A stretch of 64,000 bases of DNA from Amanita rubescens (lineage: Eukaryota > Basidiomycota > Agaricomycetes > Agaricales > Amanitaceae): positions 434,001-498,000 of the forward strand of contig WION01000001.1 of assembly GCA_015039365.1 (NCBI GenBank). The letters are read 5' to 3'. Below, piece by piece: positions 46,161 through 56,589 of this stretch. The notes under the pieces are model-generated. The model ran no database searches. It saw only the letters and a program-made list of their open reading frames with translations, and was not told the origin of the DNA. The number at the start of each line of letters is the position of its first letter. Within the stretch, counting starts at the first letter, position 1. The position numbers and the translations under genes are program-made.

Positions 46161-46482
46161 AGACACCACCGTCTCGTTGCGCGGTCCATGACTGATTGCA
46201 GCGCCCTCAATGGTACTCGTTCGTCGTAGCCCAAGTTATGTCCGGCATGTAGGAGTCGAAGGTAAGGTGCGATTAAGTCACATGCCTGCAGGATCAGGTA
46301 TCGCAGGTCTTGTTTTACTCCAGATTCTGCTGGCAGAAGAATGAAGACTCCAAAGAGGCTAAGTAGTAGGCGTTCAACATAATCGTTGGAATCCGGGCAA
46401 AGTAAGACGGCCATTTATTTGACGCTGTGTATATGCGTGACATTCCACTGGCTGTGTGTGGGAACCAGTGCCAGACTGACAG

Positions 46483-48584
46483 AATACAGATGTGAACTAG
46501 ACGCTTTTGAGCGCCTGCCACTCGGCATCACGCACTCAAACGGTGCAGTTTCTCCTGAAGCCCTTTCTAAGCTGGAGTCAAAACTGGCTGATAGCACTCG
46601 AATGCAAGAAGCTTCTAAGCTGGATTCAAAACTGGCCGATAGCCCTCGAATGAAGGAAGCCGGTAGCACTCGAACGCAAGAAGCTGGTAGCACTCGAATG
46701 CAAGAAGATGCTCATGTTCGAGCTTTGCGTGGCCGTAATCAGGAACTCGAAGCTGTGCTTCAACAACTGTCGAATCAAAATCAGCGTGAATTGATTCGGA
46801 GGAGCGATGCAGAGCGACGTGTCGTCGAACTCGAGCAGAAGTTAGACTCAGCAGACTCAGCAGAGCGAGTTCACAGAGATCGACTTCATCAGTTGGAGGA
46901 AGATTATCAACTAGCTGTGCATTACGTCAAGTGAGTATTAGTTGAACTGCTGCATTTCAATTTCTGACATTTGCAAGGGGTGTGGATAAAATGATGCGCA
47001 AGATGAGGGATGAGCTCACCAAACAGAAAAATCTGAACTCTCAAATTCAAGCCGAACTAGACGCGACTCGGGGCAAGGTAATTCAAGTAAAAACGATGCA
47101 GAATATAGGCCGAACCTTGCTTTTAAAGGTATACGCGGATGCAGATGTCCAAGTACAACTGGACCCTCAGCTCAGGACTATCACATCTCCACTTTCATCG
47201 CTGCTGACCATCTTACGAGAGAAAAAGGTATATCGGCAAGCTAAATATCACATCCATCTTGCTAAGCATTGCCAAGCCAAGAGCTCCTATTGGTCGCGTC
47301 GTCAATGTCGCGACAATCGACCTCGCACGCTCACTCTTAACGGCGAAGAACTATGTCAACTCAGCTTTGCAACTCAATGATCCATCAGACACTGTATTTT
47401 TACTCGATTTTATGCTCCATTTGCTATCCCGTGACTGTTTGTCATGTTCAGAAGTACCAGATGCCAACCGTCGAGCGAGACGATTGATGTTAAAAATGAT
47501 AAAAAAGACGCCTATCATGCCAAGCTCATTGTTGGTGGAAGGGATCGACGCCAAGGTTGACTACGATTACATTGGTAGCGGAGGATTTGGGTGCGTTTTC
47601 AAGGCCGAAATTGAAGGAAATCCCGTCGCGCTGAAGTTGCTATATAAATCCCGAAATAACGATGCAAGTCTTTCGCTTATCTTGAGCGGATATTATGTAT
47701 CAATTGTTGATTGCAATTTGATAGGATTTTTGTCGAGAAGCGTTGACGTGGCGATCTCTAAACCACGAGCGCGTCCTACCGTTTCTCGGGATCTTTGAAG
47801 ATGAAAAGGCGTCTCGTATGTTCCTTGTGTCGCCGTATATGAAGAATGGTACTCTTTCTCACTGGAGAAGGAAAGTGGATCCTTCAACGGCCGAGATTCA
47901 AAGACTTGTACGGTTTGTGTTAGACTCGGAGTGTTGCTATTGATATCCGAATCTTCTCAGGTGTTGGAAGTGGCCGAAGGTATTCAATATATCCATTCAG
48001 AAGGCATAGTTCATGGCGACCTTCGCGGCGTGCGTCTCCTACTCCAAGCCTGGTCAGATGCTGACATAACTTTTCTTTTTATCAGGACAACGTTCTTTTG
48101 GACGCTCACTTCCATGCCCAAATCGCCGACTTTGGGTTAACTCGACATTCAGAAGCTACTGTCACGCAATCTGGAGCGCTGCATTACAACTTTGCCGCAC
48201 CTGAGCTACTTGGAGACTGGGATGAAGAGGAAGACGTCTCAGAGTCAGACGACGATGGGAAATCGACCGCAAGGACGCAAAAATCAGATGTCTATGCGTT
48301 TGGCTGTCTCTATTACGAGGAAAGTCCTCGTTCTCCCTCTAGTTTTATTAGATGCTGAACGCAAAACCGTACAGATCCAGTTTGATACTATACCTCTCCA
48401 GGGGATGAATGAGATCCAAATAGTGAAGCACGTCTCTCGAGGAAAGCGTCCACCTCGGCTGGACAAGCCACCATTGAGTGATAGAGCTTGGAAGTTGATT
48501 AAGCGGTGTTGGATGAAGGAAGCGGCGAGGCGTCCTACAGTGGAGGATATCATGGAAAAAATGATGACTTGGAAATCTGTGTAA
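46483..48584 (+). pseudogene. Coiled-coil plus TKL-like kinase, copy 2, broken splice donor
   Basis: The first visible exon (46483-46930, acceptor CTGACAG) encodes a charged coiled coil with short repeats (SKLADSTRMQEA, SKLADSPRMKEA, GSTRTQEA, GSTRMQED) and NQELEAVLQQLSNQNQRE. It continues in DKMMRKMRDELTKQK and VYADADVQVQLDPQLR. The kinase has SGGFGCVFKAEI, VALKLLYK, EALTWRSLNHERVLPFLG, IVHGDLRG, DNVLLDAHFHAQIADFGLTR, AAPELLG and KSDVYAFGCLYYE. The donor after YYE is GAAAGT where copy 3 has GTGAGT, so the last exon (RPPRLDKPPLSDRAWKLIK, stop 48584) would be lost and translation would stop at about 48356-48358. The 5' start is unresolved. All catalytic residues precede the break. Confidence 0.7.
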
Positions 48585-49300
48585 TTACACGGGGCCTCAG
48601 TACCCAGGTCACAGTAGAGCCGCTTTTAGGCTGCCGTTCAATTTGTTTACGCGCCGCATGCGCTGGTGTTGGACATCACAACGCGACGGCGTCCGAGCAT
48701 TATTCGCTATCAACACGCTTTACAGGTTACCACCTCTTTCACCCTTTCATCCGCTTACGAACAGCTTCGTAGACATATAAATAATAGTTTAATATTTCTC
48801 CCCTCACTTCAGTACAAATATCCGTAACTGAGGTTACTTTTATCATTAGCATTAGATGTGTGACGGTTTAACAGCTGGCACCACCCATACCACTTTGCAT
48901 TCTCCAGCACCATATATTTGATAGCGCCGTATAGCGAGCGCATCTGAGCGCAGCTACTGGTCCCCGGCCTCGGACCATGCATACCCCATCTTTTGCTTGA
49001 TACGACGTCATGATATCGCTTAGCCTTGTCAGGCCGTGGTAGATGTTGATCCACCAGGCTTCTGCCCTCGTGTTGTTTCCGGATTGATAAGGTCTCAAAA
49101 GACGCAGTCGGAGAGGTGGTAGGGATGACGGAGCAGCTGATGAGGCTGACGGGATTGGCGAGGCGGATGCATCCGAGGTTTAAGAAGGGCGCAGAATGTT
49201 GTGCAGGAGACCTATGATACACAGTCACTTCTGCGTGCAACTTAGTAATAATCTATAATATAATAATTCTATAATTCTATATAATTCTATAATATTAGCG
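48585..49300. other. Intergenic, AT-rich end
   Basis: A minus-strand frame (48809-49240) has no recognisable family. 49245-49300 is an AT-rich imperfect repeat of ATAATTCTAT. Confidence 0.4.
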
Positions 49301-49339
49301 GACGACGGTGTGTGAGAAAAGGATTCAGCCCCGATACGC

Positions 49340-49745
49340 GTCGCTTAATGCCACGCGAATTTCCTTTTATATCGGGCTCAGCCACGTGGAAAGTGCTCGG
49401 CTATCGCTCGGCGCCCGTGGCAATCACACGGCTTTCGCGGCATTCACTCGCCAACCGAGGTGCAGCGCCAGACATGGTGAAGGGGTGAACCGTCCGTGCG
49501 TCCGAGCGAAGCGAGCGATGCACAGGTTCGCAACTTCACCATGTCGGCGCTGCACTGACTACCATACTACATGAATGATGAATAATAATATTATTTAACT
49601 AGGGATTAAACATCAAATTAAATAATGGGATTTATGCGGGGTCTGGGGGCGCAGCCCCCGGCGAGCTGAAGGGGCAAGACGAAGGCCGCAGTCTGAGCGA
49701 AGCGAAGACGCGCCGAAGGCGGGTCCCCTGAAGCTCGTAGTAGTT
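49340..49745. repeat. Hairpin-rich repeat sequence, candidate non-autonomous element
   Basis: GC-rich and structured, unlike its AT-rich flanks. The arm GTGCAGCGCCAGACATGGTG at 49460 pairs with CACCATGTCGGCGCTGCAC ending at 49555. Other foldback words are GCCACGTGG, GAGCGAAGCGAGCG and GGGGGCGCAGCCCCC (about 49645-49660). GAGCTGAAGGGG near 49669 pairs imperfectly with CCCCTGAAGCTC near 49725. No coding potential or clear target duplication was found. It could be a MITE-like or other structured repeat. Confidence 0.5.
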
Positions 49746-49896
49746 ACTCGACACTAAACAAGGCAAACAAACGTATACATGTTGATGATTCAATCATTGC
49801 CACCTGCGCCCTGATTGTACGCGAAGCGCCAACATAGAATTGCTCCTCAGATATCATCTCCTCCACCAATTTTCGCACTCTCTGCATACTGCCAAA

Positions 49897-51249
49897 ATGA
49901 GTTCCGAAATACCAACGGAAATTTTACACGACATCTTTCATCTTCTTTGCGATGGACCTATCGCTCTCCATGATTTAAATAACGAATCTCACTTTCGCGA
50001 ATTCCCGTGGGCTGTTGGACAGGTTTGCAGGCACTGGAGAGGGGCCTTTCTGTCCCACACGCATTTGTGGACCTCTTTTGCCCTAAAGCCTGGTACTTTC
50101 AGAACCGCTCACTTTGTTGAAATGAACCGCCGCGCGACCTTATACCTCGAACGATCCGGACAGCAGCCTCTCACCATAGACGTGTCCATGCCGTGTTCAG
50201 GCACCCAAACATTTCCTAAAAAAGTTTGGGGAATGCTATTATCGTGCTTGAAGCGATGGAAAAAGGCCGATTTGAAGCTGGGAGGTGGAGCAAAGCTAGT
50301 CCTGGACGGACTCCTCAACAGCAGAGGGTACATGTCGAGCCTCGAGTCCCTCAGGATGTCCATACCTCATTCCCTAGCCCCGGAGCACTATAACGCATTC
50401 CAAATCGCGCCGCACCTAACTGAACTTGATCTATCCCACCCCAGATACGCGGCAACATGGCAGTTCCCATGGGCACAGTTGACGAAGCTCAAACTTGAAA
50501 CATCGTGGGAAGAGTTCAACAAGGACGATAATCCGTGGGGAGTTCTATTCCAGTTAGAAAATATCGAAGAGTTACACATCATCATCACAACCTTCGCCCG
50601 CACGCTAAGGCACCGTTCCCCACTTCCCATTGTACGCCTTCCCGGCCTTCGGCTTCTCGAAATCTCCTTAGTCTCCGCCATGATGTTCTCCTGGTTCACT
50701 GCACCTTTACTGGAACATCTTCACATACACGGGTGTGGCACCAATCTCAGCTACGATTTGTTACACGATAGTCAACCCTACGAAAGAGAAATAACGTCTT
50801 TAATCCAACGTTCATCTTGTCGCATTCGCCGATTGGTACTTGATGGTTGTAGAACGAAGGAGATGCGCATAATAATGAAAGCACTGGCCAGCATCGAAGA
50901 GCTCTCTATTACTCACCCAAGGCGAACCCTTGATGTAATAGAGGATATTACAGGACTTGAGGGCTTCATTTACGTGCCCAAAATGCAGGTATTGCAGGTT
51001 CGGACGCGTATTATTTGTGGGAATCTTGTAGAGAAAACAGTGACCGTAGCTTCTCGCCTTTTGGAGACTCGAGGGAAGGGATTGTCCCTTCCGAGCCACA
51101 ACATTATGCCACTCAAGACGTTTGTGATCTGGTTGACCGTGCAAGAAAAGTTCCCCGATGAGGTCTTGGAAGTGATGCGCAGTTGGCCATCCTTTGCTCA
51201 AGTTTATATCAATGGCTCGGTGCTCGAGCGATTGACTCCACCCCTTTGA
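49897..51249 (+). CDS. F-box / leucine-rich protein, single exon
   Basis: An uninterrupted 450-residue frame starting MSSEIPTEILHDIFHLLCDG. The F-box region continues to AVGQVCRHWRGAFLSHTHLW, which matches the basidiomycete F-box consensus (P-x-E-L..IF, CR-x-W). The rest is leucine-rich with strand-like repeats such as LESLRMSIP, HLTELDLSHPR, ENIEELHI and RIRRLVLDGC. It is predicted to be an SCF substrate receptor. ATG at 49897 begins the F-box directly; the frame is open further 5' but has no better ATG. It differs from the F-box gene at 12020 and is intronless. Confidence 0.82.
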   Translation: MSSEIPTEILHDIFHLLCDGPIALHDLNNESHFREFPWAVGQVCRHWRGAFLSHTHLWTSFALKPGTFRTAHFVEMNRRATLYLERSGQQPLTIDVSMPCSGTQTFPKKVWGMLLSCLKRWKKADLKLGGGAKLVLDGLLNSRGYMSSLESLRMSIPHSLAPEHYNAFQIAPHLTELDLSHPRYAATWQFPWAQLTKLKLETSWEEFNKDDNPWGVLFQLENIEELHIIITTFARTLRHRSPLPIVRLPGLRLLEISLVSAMMFSWFTAPLLEHLHIHGCGTNLSYDLLHDSQPYEREITSLIQRSSCRIRRLVLDGCRTKEMRIIMKALASIEELSITHPRRTLDVIEDITGLEGFIYVPKMQVLQVRTRIICGNLVEKTVTVASRLLETRGKGLSLPSHNIMPLKTFVIWLTVQEKFPDEVLEVMRSWPSFAQVYINGSVLERLTPPL

Positions 51250-51412
51250 TTGACGTGCTATCCTGGGCTACTGCAAGAGCAGCGGATGCGGGAACTTGAA
51301 CCTAGGGTACATTTAGTTTATAATTTTTTGTACAAAAATTCCCAATCTCAGAGTCACGAGATCGAAGCGAGCGAAAGGGGGGAAATGGGCCGTGGTGAGA
51401 GTCGAATTTACA

Positions 51413-51772
51413 ATGAATCACCGCCTCGCGAGAAGTGATATACACTTTATCGTTCCTACCAAGGAGCAATTCTTGCTTAGAGTGCACATGCACGCGGTTG
51501 AGACCGATGTCAGCGACATTGAACACGTAAAAGATGGGACCATCGAGACCAAAGACCCAGAGTTCATAAACGCAATTGACGCAGAAACGGTGCAGACTGA
51601 AGTATATTTCACACGCAATGACCATGGTCTCTGGAAAGTCAAGTCAAACAAAAATTTCAAGATCCAACCCAAGGTTTCCGTCTATCTAGTCGCCGGATCG
51701 TCGTCTGTGATTCATAGTGTTCCGAGAGTTCACGGCGCACGGCAGCTCGGGTGGGAGCTGGAATTGAGTTAG
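51413..51772 (+). CDS. Hypothetical protein
   Basis: A 119-residue frame starting MNHRLARSDIHFIVPTKEQF, about 160 bp after the F-box gene. It contains regular beta-like stretches (QTEVYFTRNDHGLWKVKSNK, QPKVSVYLVAGSSS). No family recognised; it could be an exon of a larger gene. Confidence 0.4.
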   Translation: MNHRLARSDIHFIVPTKEQFLLRVHMHAVETDVSDIEHVKDGTIETKDPEFINAIDAETVQTEVYFTRNDHGLWKVKSNKNFKIQPKVSVYLVAGSSSVIHSVPRVHGARQLGWELELS

Positions 51773-52109
51773 ATTTTAGTCGCAATATGTTGAAGAGAAT
51801 AACCTACTTATAATTACTTATTCAAATGGATTCAGGAGAGACGGATCTGCTTCACATGCCCCGACTTCCATTCTCCATTTAGCAAGAACTTCTCAACTGA
51901 TCGTGTGAAGCCTGGATTTATAGGAACACCGTCAAGGTAAGGCGCGCTGATGGTGAGGGAAACCAAAGCAAGTCATGGTGCTGCAGAACCGTTGAGGCAA
52001 CAGTGCCAAGTGAGTACCTATGTTACACATATTACTAGCTTGTGTATTTCTACAGGTTAGCTAGTAGTTTTTACAGTCATTTGTCGTACACAACTGAGCT
52101 CATGTAATT

Positions 52110-53066
52110 CTACACATTCGCCCAGTTATCCGCCACCACATCAACCATATAGGAGTCCACATTCCTGTACACACCATCCTTGGTCGTCGACTCAGTACTT
52201 CCATCCATATACCACTTCGTCACCGTATACTTAAAATTGACCTCAATCTTGGCGTTGCGTACCATAACCGTGACCCTGGCCTTCTTGTGGCCGGGCAAGG
52301 CGACGAGTGTTGAAGAGGTGACGGTCTCGGTTACGCTCTCGGAACCACCCCAAGTGTGCGAATAGTTGGCCGAGAACGAGAGAGTCACCTTCCCCTCCGC
52401 GAGGAATGGCACGTCGGCCTTGACACTGGTTTGGGTTCCTATCGTGAAGCCCAGGGTGTTGCTCCATGTTCCGGTCTTGCAGTGCGCATACGAGAACGCC
52501 AGGGTCTGCGACACAGTGTCGTCAGAGTCGTTCTTCACCATCGTGCGCAACGCGATAGTGGGCGGCACATCGTTGTTAATCACAGCGTTATCAAGGTCGT
52601 ACTTGATGTCTGTGATCTCCGTCTTTAACACGGCTTCGGTGACCTGGAAGCGCGATCTATAGGTAATATTTGTGGAGTTTGGAAGAGTGCCGTTCGAGTT
52701 CAGCTCGTTATAGAGGAAGCGCTGCACATTGGACACGACCATGTACAGGTAAACGTCGTTTCCAGAGGTGTGGAGGACTGAGACATGCCAGCCTTGGCCT
52801 CCGGTGTTGAGGGCAACCCATCCATCGCCAGGGGTGAACCACGCCACCGCGCCCGTCGTGCATGTGATGTCGTAGTTGTCAGACGATGAATGGTACTCGG
52901 TTTTGAAGATGCAGTTGGAATCAGGCTGCGCGCCCACTTCGGAGAAGCCAAATCGTCCCCACGAGTCGTCCGTGCGGAGGTAGCGACCATCTTTGTCCTG
53001 AAGGTAAATGTACTTGGGCAAGAGGGCGGAACCTTCGGTCCATGCACGTATCAGAGGATAACTCAT
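52110..53066 (-). CDS. Aerolysin-like pore-forming protein with N-terminal lectin-like domain
   Basis: A single-exon frame of about 318 residues from ATG at 53066 (MSYPLIRAW) to TAG-proximal stop at 52110. The N-terminal 150 residues (YIYLQDKDGRYLR, then a Trp/Gly-rich stretch) resemble an agglutinin fold of the amaranthin type. The C-terminal half has the alternating Ser/Thr-rich strands of the aerolysin/ETX-MTX2 superfamily (KVTLSFSANYSHTWGG, ESVTETVTSSTLVALPGHKK). No signal peptide is seen, as is usual for cytosolic fungal lectins of this class. Such proteins are generally thought to act against fungal feeders, but target and activity here are unknown. No break was noticed. Sequence just upstream on the same strand may hold further small exons. 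Confidence 0.75.
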   Translation of the reverse strand: MSYPLIRAWTEGSALLPKYIYLQDKDGRYLRTDDSWGRFGFSEVGAQPDSNCIFKTEYHSSSDNYDITCTTGAVAWFTPGDGWVALNTGGQGWHVSVLHTSGNDVYLYMVVSNVQRFLYNELNSNGTLPNSTNITYRSRFQVTEAVLKTEITDIKYDLDNAVINNDVPPTIALRTMVKNDSDDTVSQTLAFSYAHCKTGTWSNTLGFTIGTQTSVKADVPFLAEGKVTLSFSANYSHTWGGSESVTETVTSSTLVALPGHKKARVTVMVRNAKIEVNFKYTVTKWYMDGSTESTTKDGVYRNVDSYMVDVVADNWANV

Positions 53067-53201
53067 CCCATTACTATGTAGAAAAAATACACACTCATAA
53101 TGCTTCAAGGGCGTTCAGGAAAAAAATGCTTGCTTTGGGGGCAATATGGGTCTTGAGGCACAGCCAGCTATTTAACAGTCCCCCGGTCGGCATATACAAA
53201 A

Positions 53202-53470
53202 AAATAAAAGCATAACTGACACGGGTTCCACAGGTTTGGACGACATTTCCCTCGTTATCGATGAGTGTATCTTTTACCGTTTGCCGGTCGCTTCTGGGGC
53301 CTCACATGCCTCAGGCCACATGTTCTATGGTGATTGTGGCGAGAAGAAAAGAAGAATAAATGAAAGCAAAACTGACATGGGTTCCATAGGTTTGGACGAA
53401 ATTTCCTTTGTTATCGACCTTCTACCGTTCGCCGGAGGCCACATGTTCCATCATGATTGTGGCCAGAGGA
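53202..53470. repeat. Direct repeat, two diverged copies
   Basis: 53202-53340 and 53357-53470 share ACTGACAYGGGTTCCAYAGG, TTTGGACGA, ATTTCC and GCCACATGTTC, in order. On the minus strand both could encode a short peptide like DNxGNxVQTxGT, so they may be duplicated exon-like pieces upstream of the lectin gene. Confidence 0.55.
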
Positions 53471-56404
53471 ACAGAAGCGTACGACTGTTAAGGGCTCCAG
53501 TGCGCTGCATCAGGGTGGCATGAGAACCTGACTCACCACTACTGGTGCTCGCCGTTCTTGTGCCTCAGCTTGGAAAAGTGCACAGGTGAGTTACTATCCA
53601 CTGATACATGACTGAGCTGACTCGGAGGATGTGATCAACAACGGGAGGCCCGGACGGGCCTGAAATTCACAACTTGACCTACGGTGCCCGTGGCCATCTA
53701 GATTTCGCATTTCGAGATTCCCGGTGTCAGTAGCCTATTCAAGTTCTTCTCAAAGTCAGTCCTATGACTCCTATCGACACCGGTGCGAGAGAAGCCAGGG
53801 CGCGGGACAAGTGCGCTCTGACCGGGCGAATGGGATGAACCGACATAGAAATTCATGGGAACAATAACGCCACAGAGCGCTTAAGCACTGACGTTTGTGG
53901 TAAATCATCTATGACTATTATTAGCTTTACCTCTCTTCGCTCATTTTTCTGCCCACACTTGACGCCTGCACGTACAAAGGAACAGCTTCTGCGATCGATC
54001 AGAGTCATGAGGCCATCATTCCCCCAGAAATGGAGTCTTATCTTCAGAGGTCTCTCAGCGGACCTTCCAGCTGCTAAACCAGGCACGTCTATTGACTTCC
54101 ATGATTAGTACTATGCCAAATCGATTTTGTTCAAGTAAAATTGGACCTCAGGCCAACGCTTCCGACGGGCCCTGTCGGGGATTAACAATAGTTCAAGACC
54201 TGGATAGGTGACACTTGTACGAACGTGCGACCCAACGACCTAAATGTAACGAGTGAAAGGAGCAGGCACGTAATGCACCCCGAATCCGTGAGGCTTGGCT
54301 GGAGGGCTGGAAATTGTTGCAGTGCTCACGAGGTTCCAGTCCTTTCATTTTAGAACGCCACTACTCCATTGTCCACCCCACGTGAATTTACCAGTGGGGA
54401 TGTCTCTTCGACGTGAAACGGATGGTGATACAACCGACATTACAATGAAGGAACTGTAAATGAGTTTGGTGGTAGCTTGCTCTATAGACCTTTGGCCGAA
54501 GCTGCTTTCACGTCCACAAAATTTGTTGCCTCATTCCAAGCTCAAAGTATAATGTATCTCGAAGTATAGGCAGGTATTGGGTAGTCATAATAGCATTGTA
54601 TATCTTCCATTTATCCGCCGTGTCGTCAAGTCATATGTTGTGTTGAAGCTTCTCCCTCCCCGCCTCGAAGACGTCAACCTCGCGTACACCGCGGCCTTGT
54701 GTGACTGAGGGCCTGGGGTGGTCAGAGCCTGGACAGGATCAAGTGCTATTGATGGAGGTTCCGGTGATCTAGTGGAGTGTTGAGGATGACGTGATAGGCC
54801 GAGAGGCTGATGTCAAAAATGTAAAATGGGCGGAGGCAGCACATAAGCACGGACAGTCCCTGCTCGTCCTCCATCGTCTAATTGGGAAAAGTGCCGACAT
54901 CGGTGTATTGTACCTGAGCGACAGAATCGAGGATGTGAAGAAGAGGCAAGGCGCACGTAGCCTTAGGACCACACGTCGCACCGTATCTGGGACATGCGAG
55001 GTTTCCCATATGCTTGCCATTATCGAGGAGTTCATACGTTCGAGGACATGGTGAAAGGATAGAAGAAAAAAGAAGACGAAGCACAACACCACAATAAGTG
55101 ACGAACGCGATGATCCTCAACATTAGCTGATGCCCACAGCCATGACGTAAGACGTTTCTCCAAGACCTTCGCCATCCATAACACCAGCACGCCATCCCCG
55201 ATGCCCGTAACACCACACTTTATAAGACCATCTCCACAAGCTCCCAAGAGTATGGACCAGCACGCTGGCGTCGATGACGATGGTAGTATTATGTTCCTCG
55301 CTGGACCCAGTGCATAGCGCAGCTTCAACTTGGCTGCCACGGGAGCGGGGCTGAGGTGGTCCGTGAGTGCTGAGAGCGTTTTGTGCAGCTGGAGGACGGG
55401 GCCGCAGGGAATCTAGTACCACCAGGCTTGAATGCACACAGAGGGTCCTGCACCGGTGTCTCTGGGCAGCAGGTATGGCGAATATGGAAGGTGCAGGCCG
55501 GGGACCCAAAGATGGTGAAGATGGCGATGATGGTGGCGGTGGAAAGGAAAGGAAAGAAAGACGAGGCAGGTGTTGTACATGTCCATCGGAGACATATCCG
55601 AGCCTACCATCCAATGGCATTCGAAAGCACAGTGTCACCGATCATGGCAGTGATCTCGATGTCGATCGAGGACGATGTGTTCGGGTCGAATTAGCGCGGG
55701 AGCTCGCCCGACATCCGCAGCTTCTGAGGCTCACTGAGCAATACGATGGGGAAAAGGAGTCGTCGGCGCACGACTCCACGCCGCGCGGGTGAGCGTGAAT
55801 CTGGTACTCCGCGGCAGAGAGGGTGAGGTTCAAGATGCGGGTCTTCATCAACACATCCAGGTCTGGTAGACCATCGTGCGGTTGGCTGTTCTGGTTGTGC
55901 TATAGCATAAAGAACGTGATAGTGTCGTCCATGACGCGGGCAGACCTTCAGCGGGACATCTCTCCTAACCCACCTTCGTCCTCGGGTACCTGGTGGAATG
56001 CGTAATTGGCCGAGTTTGTGGGCAAGCAGCGTATTTGTAACATATGGGTCGGATTTCTCGGTTAACCGCTGTTAGAGGACATCAGCTTGTGGAACGAGAA
56101 AGGAAAACCAAATTGCGAATTTACCTGCATGAGTAGAGGGCCTCGTTCATGTTGGGAATGATGAATACACGGGTACCGGTACGGGCCACTATGGATGGGG
56201 TGGTCAGATTGGACAAGCAAGAACAGAGCGCCGGATATGAGCGTACCGTCAACTCAGGGTTGGAATGAGAGCAGGCTGTGGACAAAGGATATTGGCAGCG
56301 TTGATGGTATGATTTCTGCGGGGGTGGATCAGTCGGCACGTCTACGGGCAAGGATGACATAAAACTCCCTCAATTTCCAATAATCCATCCTTGCACCGCA
56401 TAGC
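53471..56404. other. No secure gene
   Basis: Many short frames on both strands, GC-richer at 54600-56000. A minus-strand stretch near 55240-55290 reads NTTIVIDASVLVHTLG, faintly like a PIN-domain start, but frames break on both sides. This may be a decayed gene, but I cannot define it. Confidence 0.4.
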
Positions 56405-56412
56405 CCGCATGG
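56405..56412. repeat. Target-site duplication, left
   Basis: CCGCATGG, immediately before the left terminal repeat; identical to 60181-60188. Confidence 0.93.
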
Positions 56413-56589
56413 TAGGGCTCGGTGAATAATTCCCGAGCAATTTCTAACTGCAGTTATTAACAGGCTGTGCGCTGGACCCTTCCAAACCCGATTCTAACCG
56501 GTGTTATTAACAATTTATAACATTCTGTTAGTAACAGGTTACTATTTATGTTAATAACTTTGTTAGAAAATATTTTCGTGTGAAAAATG

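Noticed and set aside
52180..52662. Plus-strand frames across the lectin gene
   Set aside because: Antisense shadows of a gene with clear domain content.
55123..55638. Minus-strand frame with NTTIVIDASVLVHTLG, faintly like a PIN-domain start
   Set aside because: Similarity covers fewer than 20 residues and neighbouring frames do not extend it.
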